Origin: Actinopolyspora lacussalsi subsp. righensis
GTDB lineage: Bacteria > Actinomycetota > Actinomycetes > Mycobacteriales > Pseudonocardiaceae
Length of the DNA: 64,000 nt
Assembly: GCF_900116555.1 (NCBI RefSeq)
Contig: NZ_FPAT01000005.1
Location: forward strand, 62,001 to 126,000
Reading direction: 5' to 3'
Under the pieces are notes generated by a model. It was not told the origin of the DNA. It ran no database searches and saw only the letters and a program-made list of their open reading frames with translations. Positions 33,940-42,159 of this stretch are shown here, piece after piece. Each line of letters begins with the position of its first letter. Position 1 is the first letter of the stretch. Position numbers and translations under genes: made by a program.

Positions 33940-36003
33940 ATGACCACGTTCCGGCTGGCTCGGACCGAGCTCCGTCGACTGACCTCCGGCAAATTACCCA
34001 AACTCGCCCTGGTAGCGGTCACGCTCGTACCGCTGCTGTACGGCGCGATGTACATCTACGCCAATCTCGACCCCTACGAACGCCTGTCCGCCGTTCCCGC
34101 CGCCGTCGTGATCGACGACGAAGGGGCCGAAACGGAGGACGGCAGCGAACTCAACGCCGGCGAGAAGGTCTACGACCGCCTCGTCGATTCCGGGGACTTC
34201 GACTGGCACCGGGTCGGTGAGCGACGGGCGACCACCGGTGTCTCGGAGGGGCGCTACACGTTCGCACTGGTGATTCCGGAGGACTTCTCGCGTGCACTGC
34301 GGTCGCCGAGCGATTTCGACCCCAGGCAGGCCCGGCTGCGGCTGGTGACCAACGACGCGAACAACTATCTGGTGGGCACCATCGCCGACCGCGTGGCCAC
34401 CAGGATCCGTGAGTCGGTGGCCGCAGATGCGGGCAGTGACGCGGCACACCAACTGCTGCTCGGGCTGAGCACGGTGCACGACCGAACAGCACGGGCGGCC
34501 AACGGGGCGGGAGATCTCGCCGACGGAGCGGGCGATCTCGACACCGGATTGGAGAACGCCAGGCAGGGCGCCGAGAAACTGTCGACGGGCACCCACGAGC
34601 TGCTCACCTCGCAACGGAAGTTGACCGACGGCGCCGCGACGCTGGAGGAGGGCGCGGGCCGGATCTCCGCGGGCAGTCAGCGGCTCGCCGACGGAGCGGG
34701 CGAACTGCGCGAGAAGACCGCGGATCTTCCCGCCAAGAGCGAGGAGCTCGCCGACGGTGCCGAGCGGGTCGCGGAGGGCAACTCCGAACTGGCCGCCACG
34801 GCCGAACGACTCGGCGGCGTCTCGCAACACATCGTCGACGAGCTGGACGGGGCCAACAAGAAGATCGCGGACCGCCTGCGGGCGCTGGGTCTCGACGAAC
34901 AGGAGATCGAGCGGATCACCGCCACGCTGGACGAACTGAACCAACCGCTCGACGAGACCAACAGTCAGGTGCAACAGCGGGTTTCCCGGGTGAACGAACT
35001 CGCCGACGGTGCCGAGCGGGTGGCGAGCGGGGCTCGCCGACTGGCCGACACCGCCCCGGAACTGACCAACGGCATCGAGAAGCTCGACGAGGGCTCACAG
35101 CGTGTCACCGACGGGGCGAGCGAACTCGACCGAGGGCTGGGCGAGCTCGTGGACAACCAGCGGCGTGCGGTCTCCGGAACGGAGGAGCTGGCCGGGGGCG
35201 CCGACGACCTGGCGGCGGGAACGAGCAGGCTGGCCAACGGTTCGACGGAACTGGCGACGGGGTCGAACGAACTCGCCGACAGGTTGTCGAGCGGGGTGGA
35301 CGAGATCCCGAACCCGGACAGCGGAGCACGGCAGGCCACGGCCGAAACCATCGGGGACCCGGTCAAGGTGAGCGAACGGGCGCAGACCAGTGCGGGCAGC
35401 TACGGCGCCGGGCTCGCGCCGTACTTCATGGGGCTGGCGCTGTGGATCGGCGGTTTCGTGCTGTTCCTGCTGCTGCGGCCGCTGTCCAACCGGGCACTGG
35501 CCGGAGGGGTCGCCCCGTGGCGCGTCGCGCTCGGCGGCTGGCTACCCGCGGCGATCGTGGGAACCGTGCAGGCCGTACTGCTGTACGGGGTCGTGCGGTT
35601 CGGGGTCGGGATAGAGCCGGCCAGGCCGGTGGCGACGCTGGCGTTGCTGGTGCTGACCTCGCTGGCGTTCACCGCCGTGGTGCACTCGCTCAACGCGGCC
35701 TTCGGACCACGCGGCAAGTTCCTGGCGCTGGTGTTCCTGGTGCTGCAGCTGGTCAGCGCCGGTGGAACCTTCCCGTGGCAGACGACACCGGCACTGCTGC
35801 ATCCGCTGCACCACGTACTGCCGCTGAGCTACGTCGTGGACGGCCTGCGGCAGCTGCTCTACGGCGGCTCGCCGGACAACGCGGCACACGCGGCACTGGT
35901 ACTGGGCAGTTACCTGGTCGGGGGGCTGCTGCTGAGCACGGCGGCAGCGGCACGCCAACGGGTGTGGACCGCGAAACGGCTTCGTCCGGAGCTCGCCCTG
36001 TGA
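33940..36003 (+). CDS. YhgE/Pip-family membrane protein (ABC-2-like)
   Basis: This 687-aa protein starts with one TM helix (about residues 20-42). A long extracellular region of roughly 430 residues follows, made of heptad-like Asp-Gly-Ala-Gly repeats (LADGAGEL, LADGAERV and similar), a coiled-coil pattern. It ends with five to six TM helices of the ABC-2 type. This is the YhgE/Pip architecture: phage infection protein in lactococci and EsaA-like type VII secretion accessory proteins. The ATG has a GAGGAAA site overlapping the upstream stop. Its partner ATPase is degenerate. A role in envelope export or surface exposure is plausible but unproven. No type VII secretion genes are nearby. Confidence 0.88.
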   Translation: MTTFRLARTELRRLTSGKLPKLALVAVTLVPLLYGAMYIYANLDPYERLSAVPAAVVIDDEGAETEDGSELNAGEKVYDRLVDSGDFDWHRVGERRATTGVSEGRYTFALVIPEDFSRALRSPSDFDPRQARLRLVTNDANNYLVGTIADRVATRIRESVAADAGSDAAHQLLLGLSTVHDRTARAANGAGDLADGAGDLDTGLENARQGAEKLSTGTHELLTSQRKLTDGAATLEEGAGRISAGSQRLADGAGELREKTADLPAKSEELADGAERVAEGNSELAATAERLGGVSQHIVDELDGANKKIADRLRALGLDEQEIERITATLDELNQPLDETNSQVQQRVSRVNELADGAERVASGARRLADTAPELTNGIEKLDEGSQRVTDGASELDRGLGELVDNQRRAVSGTEELAGGADDLAAGTSRLANGSTELATGSNELADRLSSGVDEIPNPDSGARQATAETIGDPVKVSERAQTSAGSYGAGLAPYFMGLALWIGGFVLFLLLRPLSNRALAGGVAPWRVALGGWLPAAIVGTVQAVLLYGVVRFGVGIEPARPVATLALLVLTSLAFTAVVHSLNAAFGPRGKFLALVFLVLQLVSAGGTFPWQTTPALLHPLHHVLPLSYVVDGLRQLLYGGSPDNAAHAALVLGSYLVGGLLLSTAAAARQRVWTAKRLRPELAL

Positions 36004-36082
36004 CGTGGTGCGGACCAGGGCGTGACCGATGACCGAACCGTTCGGGCGGTGGCCTCCCGAGTGGACCACCGCCCGAACGGCG

Positions 36083-36490
36083 TCACCGCTCGGAGCGCTG
36101 CGAGGGATCGTCGTAACGGGCGACCTCGATCAGGTTGCCGTCCGGATCGCGCAGGTACAACGAGGTTATGGGGCCGTTGGTGCCGGTGCGGACCACGGGA
36201 CCGGCCTCGATCCGCACGTCGTTGGCCCGCAGGTGCTCCTGGACGTCACCGAGCGCGTCGCCGGTCACCAGGCACAGATTCGCCGACCCGGGAACCGGGT
36301 GGGTGGCCGTGGGCTCCACCAGTTCACTGGCGGCGTGCAGTTTGATGGTCTGCTGTCCGAAACGCACCGCGCGTCGTTCCTCCTGGAACTTCACGGGCTC
36401 CATACCGAGAATGTTCTCGTAGAAGTCCAACGCACGATCGACATCGGCCACGGTAAGTACCAGGTGGTCCAGTCTGTCGACGTTGATCAT
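36083..36490 (-). CDS. VOC-family (glyoxalase/dioxygenase-like) protein
   Basis: The 135-aa protein has two paired beta-alpha-beta-beta-beta units of the vicinal oxygen chelate fold: DHLVLTVADVDRALDFYENILGM at the start (quoted to the first motif) and SLYLRDPDGNLIEVARY at the end. The metal ligands would be H10 and the Glu of LIEVARY. It resembles short glyoxalase/fosfomycin-like proteins, but the true substrate is unknown. The ATG at 36490 follows GGAGG. It is a single gene between a membrane protein operon and polA. Confidence 0.85.
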   Translation of the reverse strand: MINVDRLDHLVLTVADVDRALDFYENILGMEPVKFQEERRAVRFGQQTIKLHAASELVEPTATHPVPGSANLCLVTGDALGDVQEHLRANDVRIEAGPVVRTGTNGPITSLYLRDPDGNLIEVARYDDPSQRSER

Positions 36491-36812
36491 GATCCTCCTT
36501 CGCCGACGCCAGGCACACTCCCCCAACACCACGCGTCGGCACCGCGGTTTCTCGTGTCGTCCAACTACGTCGGGTCCCCGGCGATTCGTTTCCCCTGATC
36601 GAGTGAGCAGACGGAATCCCCGACGGAACCGGTACCGCCGACGCATCAATGAATCCAGGGCAGCCTAACGGCAGCCGTTGATCGCCGAAGCAGCAGGCCG
36701 ACACGGTTCAGTGTGTGCCCACCGCACTCCGGAGCGGTAGGGGAAGCCGCCCTCCGCGACGCGGAAGGCGGTTCCGTCCAGCGAGCACCCCGACAACCCG
36801 AAAAAACTTCGA
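36491..36812. other. Intergenic region downstream of polA
   Basis: This 322-bp stretch lies between polA and the VOC gene, both on the minus strand. It contains a candidate polA terminator at 36746-36772, another short palindrome (ACCGC-N8-GCGGT) just beside it, and presumably the VOC promoter. No gene is recognised. Confidence 0.5.
36746..36772 (-). terminator. Candidate polA terminator hairpin
   Basis: A 13-bp nearly perfect stem (GCCGCCCTCCGCG with its complement) lies 40 nt after the polA stop on the minus strand. It has one mismatch and no U-tract. Confidence 0.5.
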
Positions 36813-39503
36813 TCAGTGGGCGGCCGCGTCCCAGGAGACACCGGTACCGACCGAGACCTCCAGTGGAACGTCGAGTTCGGCGGCCGAGGTCATCTGTTCC
36901 CGCACCACACGTCGAACCGCCTCGGTCTCGCCCTCGGCCACCTCGATGATCAGTTCGTCGTGCACCTGCAGCAACATGCGGGAGGCCAGCCCCTCCGCCG
37001 CCAACGCGCGATGCACTCCGAGCATCGCCACCTTGATGATGTCGGCAGCGCTGCCCTGGATGGGAGCGTTGAGGGCCATGCGCTCGGCCATCTCGCGACG
37101 CTGCCGATTGTCGCTGGTCAGGTCCGGAAGATACCGGCGCCGCCCCAGGATCGTGGCGGTGTAGCCCTCCTTGCGCGCTCGCTCGACGATCTCGTGCAGG
37201 TACTCCCGCACGCGCCCGAAGCGGGCGAAGTAGGCCTCCATCTGCTGCTTGGACTCCTCGTTGGAGATCTGCAGCTGCTGGGCGAGCCCGTAGGCGGACA
37301 GTCCGTAGGCCAGGCCGTAGGACATGGCCTTGACCCGCCGGCGCAGTTCCTGGTCGACCTCGTCGATGGGAACCCCGAAAGCCTGCGCCGCGACGTAGTT
37401 GTGCAGGTCCTCGCCGGTGCGGAACGCCTCGATCAGCCCTTCGTCACCGGAGAGGTGAGCCATGATCCGCATCTCGATCTGGCTGTAGTCCGCGGTCAGC
37501 AGGGTCTCGTAGTCGCGCCCCACCACGAACACCTCGCGGATGCGGCGTCCCTCCTCGGTACGGACCGGGATGTTCTGCAGGTTGGGCTCAGTCGAGGACA
37601 ACCTTCCGGTGGAGGCGATCATCTGGTTCAGCGTGGTGTGGATCCGACCGTCGGAAGCCACCGCCTTGTCCAACCCCTCCACCGTGGTCTTGAGCTTGGT
37701 GGCGTCCCGGTGCTCCAGCAGGTACCGCAGGAAGGGGTGTTCGGTCTTCTCGTAGAGCCCCTGCAACGCCTCCGCGTCGGTGGTGTAACCGGTCTTGGTG
37801 CGCTTGGTCTTGGGCATGCCCAGCTCGTCGAACAGCACGGTCTGGAGCTGTTTCGGCGAACCGAGATTGATCTCCTTGCCGATCACGGCGTACGCGTCCT
37901 CGGCCGCCTGCTTGACCCGCGCGGAGAACCGGGACCCCAGTTCGGTGAGCCGATCCTGATCGACCGCGATCCCGGCTGTCTCCAGATCGGCCAGCACCAG
38001 CAGCAGCGGCAGTTCCAGATCGGTGAGCAGCCCGTGGTTCTCGATCGCACGCAGCTGCTGGTCCAGCGCGTCGGCCAGTTCCAGGACCGCCTTCGCCCGG
38101 GTCAGTTCCGCTGCTGCCGCGTTCTCCCTGACCTGCTGTTCGTCCTCCAGCAGCGAGAGCTGACCACTGCCGTCGCCCTGGTCGACGGTGAGATCGCGCT
38201 GCAGGTAGCGGACCACGAGGTCGGGAAGGTCGAAGGAACGCTGTCCCGGACGGACCAGGTAGGCGGCCAGTGCCGTGTCACTGTTGAGCCCACCGAGCGA
38301 CCAGCCGCGGTCGCGGATCGCGTGCAGCGCCCCCTTCACGTCGTGCGCGGCCTTGGGCACGGCCGAATCGGCCAACCACTCCGCGAAAGCCGCGTCGTCG
38401 TCCGAGGTCATCGCGGTGACGTCGACGTAGGCTCCCTGCCCGGCAGCGCTGGCCACGGCGATTCCGACGAGATCACCGCCGCTGCGGGACGAACTCCCGG
38501 AACAGGCCAGGCCCACGCGCGAACCGTCCCACGCGTGACGCTCCAGCCAGGTGCGCAGCGTACCGGGCTCGACGATCCCGCCGGCCACCTCGAAACCCTC
38601 GACGACCTCCGGCTCCTCGGTCGACAGCGTGGCGAACAGTCGGTCACGCAGTACCCGGAACTCCAGATCGTCGAACACCCGGTGCACCGCGTCGCGGTCC
38701 CACTGCCCCATTCGCAGGTCCTCGGGCCCGGAATCGAGCGCGACATCGTCGACCAGCTGAGTCAGCTGCCGGTTGAGCAGCACCTGAGCGATGTTGTCCC
38801 GCAACTTCTCCCCGGCCTTGCCCTTGACCTCGTCGGCCCTGTCGACGAGGTCGGACAGCGAGCCGAACTGCTGTATCCACTTGGTGACCGTCTTCTCGCC
38901 CACACCGTCGATCTTGGGAAGGTTGTCGGACGGATCGCCGCGCAACGCGGCGAAATCGGGGTACTGCACCGGGGTGAGCCCGTACTTCTCCTCGACCGCC
39001 TCGGGCGTGAAACGGGTCATCTCGGAGACGCCCTTGCTGGGATAGAGCACGGTAACGTCCCGGTTGACCAGCTGCAGCACGTCCCGGTCACCGGTACAGA
39101 TACTGACCCCGAAGCCGGATTCCACAGCCTGTCCGGTCAGGGTCGCGATAACGTCGTCGGCCTCGTAGTTCTCCCTGCTCAGGACCGGTATGTTCAGCGC
39201 ACCGAGCACTTCTTGGATCAGACTCACCTGGCCGCGGAACTCTTCCGGCGTCGAACCGCGGTTGGCCTTGTAGTCCGGAAAGGTCTCGGACCGGAAGGTT
39301 TGCCGCGACACGTCGAAGGCCACCCCGAGGTGTGTGGGCTGCTCGTCCCGTAGCAGGTTGATCAGCATCGAGGTGAAGCCGTAGACCGCGTTGGTGTGCT
39401 GTCCGGTGCCCGTCTGGAAGTTCTCCTTGGGCAGTGCGTAGAACGCTCGGTAGGCCATGGAATGGCCGTCGATCAGCAGCAGGCGTCGGTGCTCGGATGC
39501 CAT
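36813..39503 (-). CDS. polA: DNA polymerase I
   Basis: This 896-aa PolA is complete. Residues 1-300 form the 5' nuclease domain (LLLIDGHSMAYRAFYALP, FDVSRQTFRSE, GVGEKTVTKWI). The middle domain corresponds to the 3'-5' exonuclease but lacks the catalytic DxE pair: the segment reads RVGLACSGSSS. Proofreading is therefore absent, as in mycobacterial PolA. The polymerase domain has motif A LLTADYSQIEMRI, motif B RRRVKAMSYGLAYGLS and motif C QVHDELIIEV. It fills gaps in repair and removes Okazaki primers. The ATG at 39503 is preceded by TAGACT, suggesting a leaderless or near-leaderless mRNA. Confidence 0.97.
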   Translation of the reverse strand: MASEHRRLLLIDGHSMAYRAFYALPKENFQTGTGQHTNAVYGFTSMLINLLRDEQPTHLGVAFDVSRQTFRSETFPDYKANRGSTPEEFRGQVSLIQEVLGALNIPVLSRENYEADDVIATLTGQAVESGFGVSICTGDRDVLQLVNRDVTVLYPSKGVSEMTRFTPEAVEEKYGLTPVQYPDFAALRGDPSDNLPKIDGVGEKTVTKWIQQFGSLSDLVDRADEVKGKAGEKLRDNIAQVLLNRQLTQLVDDVALDSGPEDLRMGQWDRDAVHRVFDDLEFRVLRDRLFATLSTEEPEVVEGFEVAGGIVEPGTLRTWLERHAWDGSRVGLACSGSSSRSGGDLVGIAVASAAGQGAYVDVTAMTSDDDAAFAEWLADSAVPKAAHDVKGALHAIRDRGWSLGGLNSDTALAAYLVRPGQRSFDLPDLVVRYLQRDLTVDQGDGSGQLSLLEDEQQVRENAAAAELTRAKAVLELADALDQQLRAIENHGLLTDLELPLLLVLADLETAGIAVDQDRLTELGSRFSARVKQAAEDAYAVIGKEINLGSPKQLQTVLFDELGMPKTKRTKTGYTTDAEALQGLYEKTEHPFLRYLLEHRDATKLKTTVEGLDKAVASDGRIHTTLNQMIASTGRLSSTEPNLQNIPVRTEEGRRIREVFVVGRDYETLLTADYSQIEMRIMAHLSGDEGLIEAFRTGEDLHNYVAAQAFGVPIDEVDQELRRRVKAMSYGLAYGLSAYGLAQQLQISNEESKQQMEAYFARFGRVREYLHEIVERARKEGYTATILGRRRYLPDLTSDNRQRREMAERMALNAPIQGSAADIIKVAMLGVHRALAAEGLASRMLLQVHDELIIEVAEGETEAVRRVVREQMTSAAELDVPLEVSVGTGVSWDAAAH

Positions 39504-39566
39504 CACGGCATGCGAGTCTAGGCTTACCCCCCGACAGAGGTCGCGCGCAGGGCAGGAGTGTGAACA

Positions 39567-40016
39567 GTGACCGAGAACACCGATATCACGTCGCTGAACG
39601 GCGCGGAAGCGCTGGAGGCGGCGGCGACGGTTCCGCCCGAGGAACAACTGGGCAGTCGGATGGGCATAGCGGTGACCGAGTATGCCCCTGATCGTGTGGT
39701 CGGAACCATGCCGGTGGCGGGAAATCGGCAGCCCTACGGACTGCTGCACGGCGGCGCCAACGCGGTACTGGCCGAGCAGCTCGGCTCCATCGCGGCGGCA
39801 CTGCACGCGGGAGCGGACCGGATCGCGGTGGGGTTGGAACTGTCCTGCACGCACCACCGGGCAGCGACCGAGGGAACGGTGACCGGGGTGGCGACGCCGT
39901 TGCACCGGGGTGGCGCCACGGCCACGTTCGAGATCGTCATCACCGACGAGCACGGCAAACGCACCTGCTCGGCACGGTTGACCTGCGTTCTGCGCGACAA
40001 ACCGCCCGCGAACTGA
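39567..40016 (+). CDS. Hot-dog fold thioesterase (PaaI/EntH-like)
   Basis: The 149-aa protein has the PaaI-type hot-dog pattern GLLHGGANAVLAEQLGS, where the His-Gly-Gly and the following Glu form the active site, and ALELSCTHHR-like second strands. It likely hydrolyses aryl- or acyl-CoA thioesters. The GTG start follows AGGAG at good spacing. It is divergent from polA with 63 bp between and convergent with the ANTAR regulator gene. Confidence 0.88.
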   Translation: MTENTDITSLNGAEALEAAATVPPEEQLGSRMGIAVTEYAPDRVVGTMPVAGNRQPYGLLHGGANAVLAEQLGSIAAALHAGADRIAVGLELSCTHHRAATEGTVTGVATPLHRGGATATFEIVITDEHGKRTCSARLTCVLRDKPPAN

Positions 40017-40027
40017 AGCGGCGGCCC

Positions 40028-40046
40028 GCGGAACGCCGCGTTCCGC
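40028..40046. terminator. Hairpin between convergent genes
   Basis: GCGGAACG-CCG-CGTTCCGC forms a perfect 8-bp stem with a 3-nt loop 11 nt after the thioesterase stop. It probably helps terminate that transcript. Confidence 0.5.
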
Positions 40047-40159
40047 GACGGCGGGGCCGTTCCGGAACCTGGCGGGGTCGCGCTAGCCGCGAAACCTTGG
40101 GCAGTCCCGTCCCCGCGGGGGATCCGCTCGCTCGGACCACTGCGGGGTCGTGCGCGGGC

Positions 40160-40789
40160 TCACTCCTCCGAGGACATGCTGTCGAGCACGGCCTGGGCGA
40201 CCGCCTTCATGGTGGTGCGCCGGTCCATGGCGGTTCGCTGCAACCAGCGGAACGACTCGGGCTCGGACATGTCGTGGTTGCTCATCAGCAGGCCCTTGGC
40301 GCGCTCGATCGTCTTCCGCGATTCCAGCCGCTCGGAGAGACTGGCGGCCTCGGCCTCCAGTGCCTGCACCTCGGTGAACCTGGAGACCGCCAGCTCGATG
40401 GCAGGGACCAGGTCCCGCTTGGCGAAGGGCTTGACCAGGTAGGCCATGGCTCCGGCGTCCTTGGCCCGCTCCACGAGGTCGCGCTGACTGAAGGCGGTGA
40501 GGATCACCACGGGGGCGATGCGCTCACCCGCGATGGAGGAAGCGGCCTCGATGCCGTCCATCTTCGGCATCTTGACATCCAGGATCACCAGATCGGGACG
40601 CAGTTCCTCGGCGAGCCGCACCGCCTCCTCGCCGTCACCGGCCTCACCGACGACCTGATATCCCTCCTCGCGAAGCATCTCCACCAGATCGAGCCTGATC
40701 AGCGCCTCGTCCTCGGCTACGAGCACACGGTGCTGAGTAGCGTTCGTCGCACTCGCCGCGTTCGGCTCCTCGGCAGCCGGCGTGGTCAC
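40160..40789 (-). CDS. pdtaR: ANTAR-domain response regulator (PdtaR-like)
   Basis: This 209-aa protein has a receiver domain with the phosphorylated aspartate in VILDVKMPKMDG, the acidic pocket VAEDEALIR and the conserved Lys in LVKPFAKRD. An ANTAR RNA-binding domain follows (ERAKGLLMSNHDMSEPESFRWLQ, quoted across its helices). PdtaR of Mycobacterium binds paired-hairpin RNA terminators and antagonises termination. Its cognate sensor kinase is encoded elsewhere. The GTG start has AGGAGG 6 nt upstream. Its position between polA and tRNA-Leu is the same as in mycobacteria. Confidence 0.92.
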   Translation of the reverse strand: MTTPAAEEPNAASATNATQHRVLVAEDEALIRLDLVEMLREEGYQVVGEAGDGEEAVRLAEELRPDLVILDVKMPKMDGIEAASSIAGERIAPVVILTAFSQRDLVERAKDAGAMAYLVKPFAKRDLVPAIELAVSRFTEVQALEAEAASLSERLESRKTIERAKGLLMSNHDMSEPESFRWLQRTAMDRRTTMKAVAQAVLDSMSSEE

Positions 40790-41067
40790 CGGGTCCTCCT
40801 GGATGAGTCTCGGGTCTGCCGATGCGGTCGCATCGGAGCCTGCAGCTTATCGTCCTGCGCACCCCCACCACAGCGGCAGGGGCGCGGAAGCGGAACCTCG
40901 CGTCGGGCACGCCAGGTGGGCGAGCCGAAGGAGGATCCCGCCGGACGGAGCGGCGGGTCCGGCCGAGCCTCATCGGATGGCGGAGCCCCGACCTCGGGGC
41001 ACGAAGAGGGCCGCCCACCCCGCCGCAGAGCGATGATCACCCCTGTCGTATGCTGTACGCAGTAGCG

Positions 41068-41141
41068 GCCCCCGTAGCCCAATAGGCAGAGGCGGCGGAC
41101 TCAAAATCCGTGTAGTGTCCGTTCGAGTCGGACCGGGGGCA
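41068..41141 (+). tRNA. tRNA-Leu (anticodon CAA)
   Basis: A complete 74-nt cloverleaf can be folded: acceptor GCCCCCG/CGGGGGC, D arm with GG in the loop, anticodon stem GCGGA/TCCGT around the loop CTCAAAA (anticodon CAA at 41102-41104), variable region GTAGT, and T arm GTCCG-TTCGAGT-CGGAC. The discriminator is A, and CCA is not fully encoded. The variable region has only 5 nt, whereas bacterial leucine tRNAs normally have a long variable arm. The identity is taken from the anticodon only. The tRNA borders an accessory island and may have served as its integration site. Confidence 0.9.
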
Positions 41142-41228
41142 CCTTTCATCGCAGTTCACAGGGCTATGGAAGACCCCGCAGGAGATCCAACTCCCTTTTT
41201 CCGCCCTCTTTCAGCACTTCAAAGATCC

Positions 41229-41270
41229 AGATGTCGGTCCAAGCTGGCCTTCTCCATGACCGACATCTGT
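41229..41270. repeat. 11-bp perfect inverted repeat near the tRNA end of the island
   Basis: CAGATGTCGGT and ACCGACATCTG are separated by 20 nt. The repeat lies 88 nt after the tRNA gene in non-coding DNA that is less GC-rich than its surroundings. It could be an integrase or excisionase arm site, a terminator without U-tract, or an operator for the following gene. Confidence 0.55.
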
Positions 41271-41345
41271 CAAACTCTTACACTCAGTGCCTGACGAGTC
41301 GTACAGTGGCGCACCTCACTGCTGCTCGCCCCGCTCGGGGTCGCC

Positions 41346-41825
41346 ATGAAACGCGGCACGGTCGACGGGGTCACGTTCAAGGTCCACAACGTGCGCTCTG
41401 AAGCTTCTACCAACTCGCTGGGTAACGCCACGCCTTCGCCCGAAGGTCAGCGGTTCGTGGCCTTCGACATGGACGTGACCAACAACAGCGGCGAGGAACG
41501 CTCGGCCCTCGGCGTGTCCGAGTCCCGCATCCACGTGGGCAGCGCGGAGCTTCACATGGACGTCGACGCGCCCACGCTGCCAACAACGTTCCTGCCCGGT
41601 GATCGCGTCACCTCCACGCATTTCGTCGCGGTGGACTGCACCGCCAAGCAGCTGCGCATCACGGCAGGACTCGACATGGGGCAGAACCAGCAGTTGCAGC
41701 ACCCGGTGCGAAACCCGCACTTCCGAGGTCCACTGCCGCAGGAGCAGCCGCGGCCCGCCTCGGGGCCCGCTGAGGAGTACTCGCCCCCGGACCCCGGGAC
41801 CACGCCACAGCAGCCACGGAGATGA
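41346..41825 (+). CDS. DUF4352-like beta-sandwich protein, N-terminus possibly truncated
   Basis: This 159-aa protein has an Ig-like pattern of secreted DUF4352-type proteins: FVAFDMDVTNNSGEERSAL followed by FLPGDRVTSTHFVAV. The tail is Pro/Gln-rich. Such proteins normally carry a lipoprotein or Sec signal. The frame upstream of the ATG does encode a hydrophobic stretch (RTSLLLAPLGVA) but has no start codon before the TGA at 41292. The 5' end therefore appears to have decayed, or translation begins after the old signal. Its stop overlaps the next gene by 4 nt. Confidence 0.6.
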   Translation: MKRGTVDGVTFKVHNVRSEASTNSLGNATPSPEGQRFVAFDMDVTNNSGEERSALGVSESRIHVGSAELHMDVDAPTLPTTFLPGDRVTSTHFVAVDCTAKQLRITAGLDMGQNQQLQHPVRNPHFRGPLPQEQPRPASGPAEEYSPPDPGTTPQQPRR

Positions 41826-42061
41826 TGACTCTGGCCGTGACTTTGGGCGAGTATTCGCACGGCGAACTCGACACCGTCAAGGCCCACGGCAAGAACCCCG
41901 TCGGCCCCGACGGCAAACCCTCCCTCGGCAAGCCGCATTCGGGCCCGAACAAGCAGGGCACCCGAATGATGCGACTGCGCTGCCCGTACTGCGGCTACAC
42001 CGTCCGCACCACCGCGAAATGGCCGGAATACGGCAACCCCGCTCCGCCGGGGAAGAAATGA
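41822..42061 (+). CDS. SprT-like zinc-ribbon fragment
   Basis: The 79-aa product ends with CPYCGYTVRTTAKWPEYGNP, which matches the C-terminal zinc ribbon of SprT-like proteins found on actinomycete integrative elements, where the pattern is normally CPxCGYTVRTTxKW followed by a second Cys pair. That second pair is missing: the sequence ends in PAPPGKK. The N-terminal catalytic part is also absent. It is most simply a remnant of a longer gene. The ATG overlaps the previous stop (ATGATGA). Confidence 0.5.
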   Translation: MMTLAVTLGEYSHGELDTVKAHGKNPVGPDGKPSLGKPHSGPNKQGTRMMRLRCPYCGYTVRTTAKWPEYGNPAPPGKK

Positions 42062-42120
42062 CCCTGTGAGTGTTCTTCTCCGGACACGAGGAGGGACGAG
42101 TCCACGTCCTCATACACACG

Positions 42121-42153
42121 TCAAGTCCCCGACCGTGGCAGGCCGGGGCTTGA
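42121..42153 (-). terminator. Hairpin downstream of the CYTH gene
   Basis: TCAAGTCCCCG and CCGGGGCTTGA form a 10-bp stem with one bulge and a GC-rich loop, 7 nt after the CYTH stop on the minus strand. Confidence 0.55.
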
Positions 42154-42159
42154 TGTAGA

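Noticed and set aside
36816-39353. 845-codon plus-strand frame over polA
   Set aside because: It is the complementary-frame shadow of polA. No start signal or family similarity.
36649-39953. N-terminal extension of polA by about 150 codons
   Set aside because: The extension covers the divergent thioesterase gene and lacks polymerase homology. PolA begins at LLLIDGHSM in its family.
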